Origin: Gemmatimonadota bacterium
GTDB taxonomy: Bacteria; Gemmatimonadota; Gemmatimonadetes; Palauibacterales; Palauibacteraceae
DNA: 64,000 nt
NCBI GenBank assembly: GCA_029262175.1
Contig: JAJCZV010000019.1
Span: 1-64,000 of the forward strand
Direction of reading: 5' to 3'
Part shown: piece after piece, positions 27,778 through 34,623 of the stretch
Layout of the letters: every line of letters starts with the position of its first letter
How positions within the stretch are numbered: position 1 is the stretch's first letter
Position numbers and translations under genes: made by a program
Notes under the pieces: generated by a model
What the model saw: the letters and a program-made list of their open reading frames with translations, nothing else
Told to the model about the DNA's origin: nothing
The model's database searches: none

Positions 27778-29616
27778 TCAACGCGGAGAGGTGGGACAGT
27801 CCGTGAGCCCGTAGTGAGCTGCGATCATCGCCGTACGCCGGTTGGCGGCTTCGAACGCACGCAGCCCCGGCGCATCGATGCGCTCCGCGGCCGCTTGGAA
27901 TCGGCGCTCCAGGCGATCGAACGAATCCTGCGAGCCTCGAGCCGCCAGGTTCAGCGGATTGCACGACTCCTCGCCTTGGTCAAACGCGAGTCGGAGGCCT
28001 TCGTATCGTTCGGCCTCCTGTTGGTGAATGGCCAACGCATTCTGAAAGGCGGAGATTTCAGGGTCCGCAAGCTCGACGTTGCTGAGGTCCGGCGCGTCCG
28101 CAATCTGTGGACTCCTCGGTCGACGTTGTGGCTCGTCGGTCACCACCTCGGTCGGGATTTCCGACGGGATCTGAAGCGCTTCGTCCAAACGCGACAACTC
28201 CCGGTCAGCAGCCGACGGGCGTCGGAGCGCGGCGACTTCCGATGCTGACAGCCCCCTGCTCGGAACCTCTTCGGCCCCGCGCTCGGCGGTGTCGGCGACC
28301 TCGGGTTCATCGATCGAAGCCGGTTCCGCATCGGCCCTGAATAAGTCCGTTGGAGCCAACCCAAGGCCCGCAGCAGCGGAGCCCCGGGCCGTTTGCGTCG
28401 AACTCTCATCCAGGGCAGCCACCTCGTTACCCACCATGCGAGAGCCAAACCAGCCCGCTGCGCCCAAGAGCGCAATCCCGGCGGCGGCGCTCGCAATTTT
28501 CATCGTAGGGAATGCCTTACTTCGCCGCGATCGGCCTACAAGTCCGGTCTCCTTCGGCGACGATCTCGTCGCGCTCGGCCGGATCGGAATCACGCTGCGG
28601 TCCTCGAACGGATAGCGCTCGTCCGAGTCGGCGCTCTCGTCAGCGGCTGGGCCGCCATCTGCGACCGTCTCCGCCGTCGCCACCTTCTCTTCGAGTTCCA
28701 CCGGGACCTGAGTATCGAAGTCGCGGGGAGACACGGATCCGATCGATCGGCCGACCGCAGTCAATGATCGCTGGATCTGCTTTTTCTCCCACTCTGCTTC
28801 GGCATCCTCCTGGGTTTGCTCTCCCTGGCCCGCAGCGTTGGCTGGGGTTGGAGTCGAGACGCGCTCGGCTGCCACGGCCTGCGGCACCGGCGGAGCCACG
28901 GGCTTGGGGACAGCGACCGCTTCGATGTGTGCCTGCGCGTCCGGGATCTGCGCGGAGACGCTCCCCAGACCTGCCTGGACCACCCGCGTCTCGGTCTGGT
29001 AGTTGGGCCAATCGATGAACGTGCGCTTCGTGTTGCCGTTGAACTCGGAACTGCCATCCACCAACTCGTAGAACGGCGTGTAGACCGACCGGCTGAGCCC
29101 TTCGGGGTCGGTACGTTGGAAGACCGAACCTGTGAGGCGTCCGGTGTCCCCCACGAGGATCATCGAGAATCCCCACGGGTCGGCGAACTGTTCTTCGTGG
29201 AAACGTGCCTCTTCAGGGGACAGATAGAGGCCCGCTCCGGGGTGAGATCGATACCACCCCACGATCGAACCGGCGTGCTCCTCGCTCAGTCCGGCGAGTA
29301 GTCCGTCCAGCACCGCGCCGAGCGATGTCGCCGACGGGTCACCGGACAGCGACGGCCCGTCGTGGACTCCGGTGATCCGCACCCACGGTCGACTGCACGT
29401 CGGATCCTCGAGCACGTCTCCGAGGAGCAACCCGAACACGGAGTGGTTCGGCCTCGAAGAGACGGCATCGCGGACGATCTTGAGCGTGGCCTGACTGAAG
29501 ACGAGGTCGGCCAGCGTGACGGGGGAAGGTCCTCCGGCGAAACGCCGGGGGATCCACTGGATGCAGTCGACGTAGGGGGGCGGGGCCGACTCCAACTTGT
29601 TCGAATCAGGGCTCAT
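27778..29616 (-). CDS. Membrane-anchored MPN-domain protein with degenerate JAMM motif
   Basis: This 612-residue protein has an N-terminal MPN domain (~35-215), a long disordered acidic/Pro-rich linker, one hydrophobic helix (~373-391) and a C-terminal domain. The MPN core aligns with that of the upstream gene: Phe-Gly-Leu-Leu-Leu-Gly, Gly-Trp-Tyr-x-Ser-His-Pro, then Pro-Phe-Tyr-Glu-Leu-Val-Asp and Ile-Asp-Trp-Pro-Asn-Tyr. Its JAMM residues are altered: Ser59 replaces the catalytic Glu, Arg123 the first metal His, and Glu136 the metal Asp; His125 and Ser133 remain. It is therefore probably non-catalytic, like Rpn8 or CSN6. The C-terminal domain has Cys552 and Cys607 at positions matched in its partner. 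The ATG at 29616 begins the plausible protein. Confidence 0.82.
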   Translation of the reverse strand: MSPDSNKLESAPPPYVDCIQWIPRRFAGGPSPVTLADLVFSQATLKIVRDAVSSRPNHSVFGLLLGDVLEDPTCSRPWVRITGVHDGPSLSGDPSATSLGAVLDGLLAGLSEEHAGSIVGWYRSHPGAGLYLSPEEARFHEEQFADPWGFSMILVGDTGRLTGSVFQRTDPEGLSRSVYTPFYELVDGSSEFNGNTKRTFIDWPNYQTETRVVQAGLGSVSAQIPDAQAHIEAVAVPKPVAPPVPQAVAAERVSTPTPANAAGQGEQTQEDAEAEWEKKQIQRSLTAVGRSIGSVSPRDFDTQVPVELEEKVATAETVADGGPAADESADSDERYPFEDRSVIPIRPSATRSSPKETGLVGRSRRSKAFPTMKIASAAAGIALLGAAGWFGSRMVGNEVAALDESSTQTARGSAAAGLGLAPTDLFRADAEPASIDEPEVADTAERGAEEVPSRGLSASEVAALRRPSAADRELSRLDEALQIPSEIPTEVVTDEPQRRPRSPQIADAPDLSNVELADPEISAFQNALAIHQQEAERYEGLRLAFDQGEESCNPLNLAARGSQDSFDRLERRFQAAAERIDAPGLRAFEAANRRTAMIAAHYGLTDCPTSPR

Positions 29617-29842
29617 GGCGGTTCCAGACACGTTGGTTGCGCAAATTCTGCTCGATGGCTCGATACTTAATGACGACCTCGATCGCGATCGTGAGATCGC
29701 GCTGTGCCCAGAAACCCCCGCCACACAAGACGTTTCGCGTGCAGGCGGTGTCGAGCGCAGGGTTGAGTCGTCGTTGCTTGGGAGGAGGGAAGCGCAAGTA
29801 CGATGCTACCGAGTTCAGCGGTCGAAAGACCCGCAACCAGCG
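29617..29842. other. 226-bp spacer between the two MPN genes
   Basis: No gene, clear terminator or repeat is visible between the stop of the intact-JAMM gene and the start of the degenerate one. The gap is long enough for a separate promoter, so the two genes may be co-regulated rather than strictly co-transcribed. Confidence 0.4.
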
Positions 29843-31882
29843 TTACTGCGGGGGTTCGACCGGGTCCCTGTCGGGGGCCGGTGTGAGCGGCACGCTGTCG
29901 GTCGGCTGTGGGACCGCCGCGATCGGCATGAGGTCGCAATTCGTCGAGGTGAAGCGCGCGGCCGCGGTTCGATAGGTGTCGTTCAACGATGCGAACGGTC
30001 CGCTGGTCGTCGGGCGAGTGGCCGAGTAGTCGGAGAGCCGTGCGAAGCTGGTGGTAACCCCGTCATAGTCCACGGCGAGGGTCTCGCAGCTGGCCCGGTT
30101 TTGCTGGAAGGCGACGTAGCGAGCGCGATAGTCTTGGACCGCGGAGCGAAACTCGCCCTCCAGTCGGGTGAATTCCGCGGGCGGCTGCTGAAAAACGGTT
30201 GCCGGCCGGGACGTCGTGAGAGCCTCTGCATCGCTTGACGAAGACGATCCCAGGGTGAGTGCGCGCACGCCGACGCCCGCCGCGAGGAGGATCACGATCC
30301 CCGCCGCGATTCTCAGGGTGGTCTTCGGGGGTCGCCACTGATCGTCCTCCACGAGAACGACAGGAATCCCTTCGTCGTCTACGGGAAGGGTCGCGGCCGT
30401 AGGTACGGGCACTGGACGCGGCGGTGGCGCGGTCTCCGGGATCGCCTGCTCTTCGTCTCTGGCCTCTTCTTCGGCCGCTGCAGCCTGGGCCGCCGCAGCC
30501 CGGGCCGCCGCCGCCTTCTCGGCTCGAGCGGCTGACGCCGCCCGTTTGGCTTCTCGAGCCGCCTTCTTTGTTTTTGCCCGCTCGGCGCTCTCTCGAGCGA
30601 CGTCCGCCGCGTGCTCCTCGCGCCCGGCTTCCGCTGCCTCTGCCGCGATCCGTTCGGCCTCGCGTGCGGCCGCATCCTTCGCATCGTCTCTCTCGGCCTC
30701 CTGGGCCGCCGTTTCGTCGGCCGCGATCCGTTCGGCTTCGCGCGCGTCCAGCGCCTTCGCATCAGCTCGCTCTGCCTCGCGGGCGGCTACCTCTTCTGCT
30801 GATTTGAGTGCCGCATCCACCTTTTCCGAAGCCTCCGCGGCCTTGTCGGCGGCTTCCTGTTCCCCGCGTTCGGCTGCCTCCGTTTCCATTCTCGCGGTCA
30901 ATTCCGCGACCGCTTTGGCGGCAGCAGCCTCGGCGGCCTTGACTCCAGCTTCCTCCGCCGCGCGAAGCGCAGCCTCGTGGGCGGCCTCTCTTTCCTCAGC
31001 TTCGCGCGCTCGCGCCTCGGCGGCCCGTCGGGATGCGAGCGCATCGGCCGCTAGCGCCGCGACCCAGTCATCGGCCGCTTCTTGGTTTCCTTCCGGCTCT
31101 TCGGGTGGAGGCGCGGAGCCCGACGGGGCCGGGTGGCCGCGTCTCTGTGGCGCTTCCGGCCGGGTCGGGAACTCGAGAACCTCGGCCTCGACGTCGGGCT
31201 CCTTTAGCGGGACCACCCCGACGGAGGCATGACTCGCTTCGGACCAGCGCTCCGCGTTCCTCGTGGGGTCGGGCCAGCGGGCCTCGATCACGTGAACGGC
31301 GTAGCCCGGTTCATAGTTGGCCCAGTCCACGACCGAGGCCTTCAGTCCTTCGACTCGCTTCGCGTCGAGGTCGACGAGCTCGTGGAACGGCGCCAAGCCT
31401 TTGCGAAACAACCGAGCTCGATGACTTCGCTGGATAAACCCGCCGATCGGTCCGCGGGAAGATGCGGCGACGATGAGCGCGACCTGCCAAGGTTCGGGAA
31501 AGAACTCGTCCTGCAGCTTGAGGTCCCACTCCGACATGCGCATGCCGAGCACGCCGTGACGGTGATACCACCCGATGAGCTGTTCTCGGCGGTGCCGCGC
31601 GTCACGCGTCGCCCCGATCCAAGCGTGGCGAAAGCGGTCTACCTCATCGCTTGGAGGCAGGTTCTGCGTTTCCCGGCGGACGGCATCCACGAGCACGTAC
31701 GGCGTTTCCGTCCAGGGGCAGTAAACCACCTGCCCGAGCAGGAAGCCGAACGGTTCGTCCGTAGAGGCGGTGATCAGGTGCTGGCGTACCTCATGAAGAA
31801 CCGATTGGGCCACAAACAATTCGTACGGTCGGTCGCGTTCCCGAACGGTCGGGCTGATTTGCAGGGCTGGGCGCTCGGGCAC
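29843..31882 (-). CDS. Membrane-anchored JAMM/MPN metalloprotease-like protein
   Basis: From the GTG at 31882 the protein has 679 residues. The MPN domain (~18-200) has a complete JAMM set: Glu44 in Glu-Pro-Phe-Gly-Phe-Leu-Leu-Gly, then His107-Arg-His109-x7-Ser117-x2-Asp120 inside Gly-Trp-Tyr-His. JAMM enzymes are zinc isopeptidases or peptidases, often acting on ubiquitin-like tails. Residues ~283-480 are an almost uninterrupted Ala/Glu/Arg/Lys helix, probably a coiled coil; then comes a transmembrane helix (~523-541) and a C-terminal domain with Cys599 and Cys649. The MPN domain would be cytoplasmic and the end periplasmic. The frame stays open to a TTG at 32158 (771 residues), but that extension translates a dispersed repeat. 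No E1, E2 or ubiquitin-like gene is nearby. Confidence 0.84.
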   Translation of the reverse strand: MPERPALQISPTVRERDRPYELFVAQSVLHEVRQHLITASTDEPFGFLLGQVVYCPWTETPYVLVDAVRRETQNLPPSDEVDRFRHAWIGATRDARHRREQLIGWYHRHGVLGMRMSEWDLKLQDEFFPEPWQVALIVAASSRGPIGGFIQRSHRARLFRKGLAPFHELVDLDAKRVEGLKASVVDWANYEPGYAVHVIEARWPDPTRNAERWSEASHASVGVVPLKEPDVEAEVLEFPTRPEAPQRRGHPAPSGSAPPPEEPEGNQEAADDWVAALAADALASRRAAEARAREAEEREAAHEAALRAAEEAGVKAAEAAAAKAVAELTARMETEAAERGEQEAADKAAEASEKVDAALKSAEEVAAREAERADAKALDAREAERIAADETAAQEAERDDAKDAAAREAERIAAEAAEAGREEHAADVARESAERAKTKKAAREAKRAASAARAEKAAAARAAAAQAAAAEEEARDEEQAIPETAPPPRPVPVPTAATLPVDDEGIPVVLVEDDQWRPPKTTLRIAAGIVILLAAGVGVRALTLGSSSSSDAEALTTSRPATVFQQPPAEFTRLEGEFRSAVQDYRARYVAFQQNRASCETLAVDYDGVTTSFARLSDYSATRPTTSGPFASLNDTYRTAAARFTSTNCDLMPIAAVPQPTDSVPLTPAPDRDPVEPPQ

Positions 31883-31935
31883 GGGGCCCCAGGGGATCGC
31901 CCGAGAATACGGCTTCGGTCTCTTGCGAAAGGGGA

Positions 31936-32092
31936 GTTTCCGGGGCCAGCCTTCGGGGATTTCGGGTTCACGATGTGCTGGATCCTTCGCGCCCGACCCG
32001 CCGTCATGCCGGTTCAGAAGCGACGAAAACACGCCTCCAGCCTTCTTGATGCTCCCGTCCACGTAGCTGCAACTCCGCACGGCGTAACGTCC
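31936..32092. repeat. Dispersed ~157-bp repeat, copy A
   Basis: This stretch and 34321-34478 are colinear, in the same orientation, and roughly 85-90% identical by eye over their whole length. Copy A lies upstream of the intact-JAMM gene and stays open in that gene's frame on the minus strand. It contains no recognised gene or terminal inverted repeats. It behaves like an intergenic repeat family; its identity is unknown. Confidence 0.85.
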
Positions 32093-32096
32093 GAAT

Positions 32097-32116
32097 GCGC
32101 CCAAAAAACAGGGCGC
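32097..32116. other. GC hairpin with A-rich loop
   Basis: GCGCCC and GGGCGC form a perfect 6-bp stem around the loop AAAAAACA, starting 5 bases past repeat copy A. It is not present after copy B. It could be a small terminator-like structure, but the A-run is in the loop rather than following the stem. Confidence 0.35.
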
Positions 32117-32250
32117 GTCGAACCTACAAGTAGACCGCTTTGCGGTGTCAATCCGCAAGTTTCGCGCTTTGGGAAAGCTTGGCCGCGCCCACCGCCGCTC
32201 CTACGTTCCGCGCGGCGACCCGACGCAGTGCGGCGGCGAAGGGCGCGCCC

Positions 32251-32324
32251 GGCCCCGTAGCTCAGGCGGATAGAGCGCGGGATTCCTAATCCCGAGGCCG
32301 CTGGTTCGAGTCCAGCCGGGGTCA
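32251..32324 (+). tRNA. tRNA-Arg (anticodon CCT)
   Basis: The 74-base sequence folds as a canonical tRNA: acceptor GGCCCCG paired with CGGGGTC (one G-U), a normal D arm, anticodon stem CGGGA/TCCCG around loop TTCCTAA giving anticodon CCT, a 5-base variable loop, and T arm GCTGG-TTCGAGT-CCAGC. The discriminator base is A and the 3' CCA is not encoded. It reads rare AGG arginine codons. It stands between repeat copy A and the LuxR-type gene; tRNA-Arg genes are common integration sites, but no integrase is visible here. Confidence 0.95.
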
Positions 32325-32405
32325 TCTCGCTACAGCAGGGGGTTTCGATCGTGCCCACGCCGCGCCGCGAGTCCGCTTCCGTCGACCCTAGCAAACAGAG
32401 TCCCG

Positions 32406-33272
32406 GTGGGTGAGCGACTTCTTCTCTCATATGAGTTTGTAACGTTCGTCGTGGGCATTGCCTGTTTGAGTGCCCTCGTCGTCTTGGCTCGCCGCCAACG
32501 CGATGGCCTCGCCCGACCGTTTCTCCTCCTATACGTCGCGCTGAGCATCCTCGTGATGGCCACGCTGGTTGCGTCGCTGATCGGCGCGGCCGGGTCGACC
32601 GAGGCTGCTTGGTTCGTCCAGTATCTCGTAGCCTTCGTGGGTCGGTTCGGAGTGATGTTCGCGCTGCCATTCTTCATGCATCGGCTCGTCGGGCTGTCCG
32701 GCCGCGATCGGATCATCTTGACGATCACGCTGGTTACGGCCGCCGCTCAGCACGTTACGGAGTTCGGGTTCGCGGAAAGGTTCGACGAACTCGGTGATTT
32801 CAGCGAAGATCTCGTTTTCGCGGGCATCTTCACGTATTCGGTTTGGATCGGCGCATCTCGTTGGCGGTCCGCCGCCTCCAACGCGCACATCACGAAAACG
32901 TTCTTGGTGTTGTTGTTTCTCGGGATGCCCGGCCTGGTCTACGATCTATTTCTTCGAACCGACACGGCCTGGCGTTTCTATCCGCTGGGGTACGGGGTTT
33001 CCAGCGTCATTATGACGCTGGCCCTGGTCCGGCGAACCGCCGTCGACGTCATCCCGGCGACTTGGGGTCTCAGCGCGCGGGAGAAGGAAGTGGTCGAATC
33101 GTTGAAACGAGGTTTGAGCAACAAGGCAATCGCCCGCGAACTCGACATCTCTCCCAACACGGTCAAGACTCATCTGCGTGCGGTCTTCGACAAGAGCGGA
33201 ATCCGGACGAGATTCGGGCTGATGGCTGCCCTGAACAGCCCGGAAGACCCGCCCGAGCGCTCCGCCGACTAA
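32406..33272 (+). CDS. Membrane-bound LuxR-family transcriptional regulator
   Basis: This 288-residue protein has six or seven hydrophobic helices over residues ~8-205 and a C-terminal LuxR/GerE helix-turn-helix (~222-275: Leu-Ser-Ala-Arg-Glu-Lys-Glu-Val-Val-Glu, then Asn-Lys-Ala-Ile-Ala-Arg-Glu-Leu and Thr-Val-Lys-Thr-His-Leu). It has no receiver or autoinducer domain, so the membrane part itself is the likely sensor. It starts with GTG. One-component membrane LuxR regulators respond to envelope or lipophilic signals. Its targets are unknown; candidates are the adjacent exported SurE-like gene or the MPN genes. Confidence 0.9.
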   Translation: MGERLLLSYEFVTFVVGIACLSALVVLARRQRDGLARPFLLLYVALSILVMATLVASLIGAAGSTEAAWFVQYLVAFVGRFGVMFALPFFMHRLVGLSGRDRIILTITLVTAAAQHVTEFGFAERFDELGDFSEDLVFAGIFTYSVWIGASRWRSAASNAHITKTFLVLLFLGMPGLVYDLFLRTDTAWRFYPLGYGVSSVIMTLALVRRTAVDVIPATWGLSAREKEVVESLKRGLSNKAIARELDISPNTVKTHLRAVFDKSGIRTRFGLMAALNSPEDPPERSAD

Positions 33273-33421
33273 GGCACGCGGCGCGCCGTAAAAGCTTCGC
33301 CACGCCCCCCCATCCAAACGGATGAGGTCCCTTCACCCGACTGGGCGATGTCATTCGGCTCCCAAAGTCCCCAGCCTCCGATCGGAAAATATGGAAACCG
33401 TTGCCGAGGAGGGATCATCTC

Positions 33422-34303
33422 ATGACGTACACGACGCGTCGAAACCTGCGCAGCTGGCTTGTCGCCCTAGCGCTGGTCGCGTTGGGCCCCGTGACCGTGT
33501 TGGCGCAGCTCGCACAGGATCCGTTTCCGAGACGGGTCTTGATTACGAACGACAATGGGATCGACGATCCGAAGATCATCGCGCTGGCACGCGCCTTCTC
33601 GCAGCGCGCCGAGACTTGGGTGGTCGCTCCCTCTGGAGATCGAAGCGGAAGTGGTGTGACGCTCTTGCTGGCTAGGCAGGGATCGCTCGAAGTGGAGCGT
33701 CGCGACATCGGCGCAGACATCCAAGCCTATGCGGTCGACGGGTACCCGGCCGACTGCGTCATTCTGGCGCTCGTGGGTCTCATGAAGGACACGCCGCCGG
33801 ACCTCATCATCTCGGGCATCAACGGTGGGGAGAATCTCGGCACCGATTGGATGGGCTCTGGGACCGTCGGTGCGGCACGCGTAGCCGCCTTGGCGGGGGT
33901 GCCCGCCTTGGCCGTGTCGGGCCTGGACGATGACCTCCCCGGTGCGGTCGACGCAGCGGTGGACTGGCTCGTCAGGTTGGCGGGGAGCGATCTCGCCCGC
34001 GACCTCGAGCCGCTCACCTACCTGACCGTGAGTCTGCCACGCACCGTTCCCGACTCGATCCTGGGGGTGCGCTTCACGGACCGCGCTCCCCCCATGGCCT
34101 ACCCGCGACTCGAGCCGGAGGGGGAGACGACCTGGAGGGTGGTCGCTATCGAGCCCCTGATGTCCTCCGCACCGGAGGGTTCCGATCAGGAGGCGATCGA
34201 TCAGCGGTATATCGCTGTCGTCCCGATGCGGGTGGGCGAGGTCGACGTCGAGCGGCTCGCCCGCTGGCGGAGGGTGCCGCCGGGGCTGCCGGCGTGGCCT
34301 TGA
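33422..34303 (+). CDS. Exported SurE-like nucleotidase/phosphatase
   Basis: The protein is 293 residues with a signal peptide (Leu-Val-Ala-Leu-Ala-Leu, ending Val-Leu-Ala-Gln) before a SurE fold. SurE proteins are metal-dependent 5'/3'-nucleotidases, normally cytoplasmic and ~250 residues, so export is unusual. The metal-site motif reads Thr-Asn-Asp44-Asn45-Gly where SurE has Asn-Asp-Asp-Gly, so the second Asp ligand is Asn. The other ligands, Ser75 and Asn134 (Ser-Gly-Ile-Asn-Gly-Gly-Glu-Asn), are kept. GAGGAGG lies 8 bases before the ATG at 33422. It may be a periplasmic phosphatase with altered metal use or reduced activity. Repeat copy B begins 18 bases after its stop. Confidence 0.88.
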   Translation: MTYTTRRNLRSWLVALALVALGPVTVLAQLAQDPFPRRVLITNDNGIDDPKIIALARAFSQRAETWVVAPSGDRSGSGVTLLLARQGSLEVERRDIGADIQAYAVDGYPADCVILALVGLMKDTPPDLIISGINGGENLGTDWMGSGTVGAARVAALAGVPALAVSGLDDDLPGAVDAAVDWLVRLAGSDLARDLEPLTYLTVSLPRTVPDSILGVRFTDRAPPMAYPRLEPEGETTWRVVAIEPLMSSAPEGSDQEAIDQRYIAVVPMRVGEVDVERLARWRRVPPGLPAWP

Positions 34304-34623
34304 AACAGCCCGCGGGCCCCGTTTCCGGGGCCAGCCTTCGGGGATTTCGGGTTCACGATGTGCTCGAGTTGCCGCACCCGACCCGCCGTCACGACGGTTC
34401 AGAAGCGACGAAAACTCGCCTCCAGCCTTCTTAATGCTCCCGTCCCGCGTAGCTACGACTCCGCACGGCGTCACGTCCTCCCTCAGCAGCATTGCCGCCG
34501 GGTCATAGCGCAGCTCGTGCATTTCCCTCGGCGCTCTTATTGGCGATACGGGGAAGGTCGGGGCGGAAGGCCACGCCCCCTCAATCTCCTACTCGAGAGC
34601 CCGTCCGGGTAGCGCACTCGCGT
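34304..34623. other. 320-bp intergenic region with repeat copy B
   Basis: No gene is recognised here. The first half is repeat copy B (34321-34478); the second half (34479-34623) has no clear terminator or open frame that looks protein-like. It separates the convergent SurE-like and zincin-lipoprotein genes. Confidence 0.5.
34321..34478. repeat. Dispersed ~157-bp repeat, copy B
   Basis: This is the second copy of the repeat at 31936-32092, direct in orientation and about 2.4 kb away. The shared core starts GTTTCCGGGGCCAGCCTTCG and continues to the end of both units. The two copies bracket tRNA-Arg, the LuxR-type gene and the SurE-like gene. Confidence 0.85.

Noticed and set aside
29843..31882. 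Ubiquitin-like modification or CBASS-type defence operon around the JAMM gene
   Set aside because: No E1, E2, ubiquitin-like or nucleotidyl-cyclase gene lies within the surrounding 10 kb, so a defence label is not supported.
31883..32158. N-terminal extension of the JAMM protein to a TTG
   Set aside because: The residues come from a dispersed repeat, have no ribosome site and do not look like a protein domain; the GTG at 31882 was preferred, with moderate confidence.
32251..34478. Genomic island integrated at tRNA-Arg
   Set aside because: No integrase and no repeat of the tRNA 3' end was seen; the direct repeats present are unrelated to the tRNA sequence.
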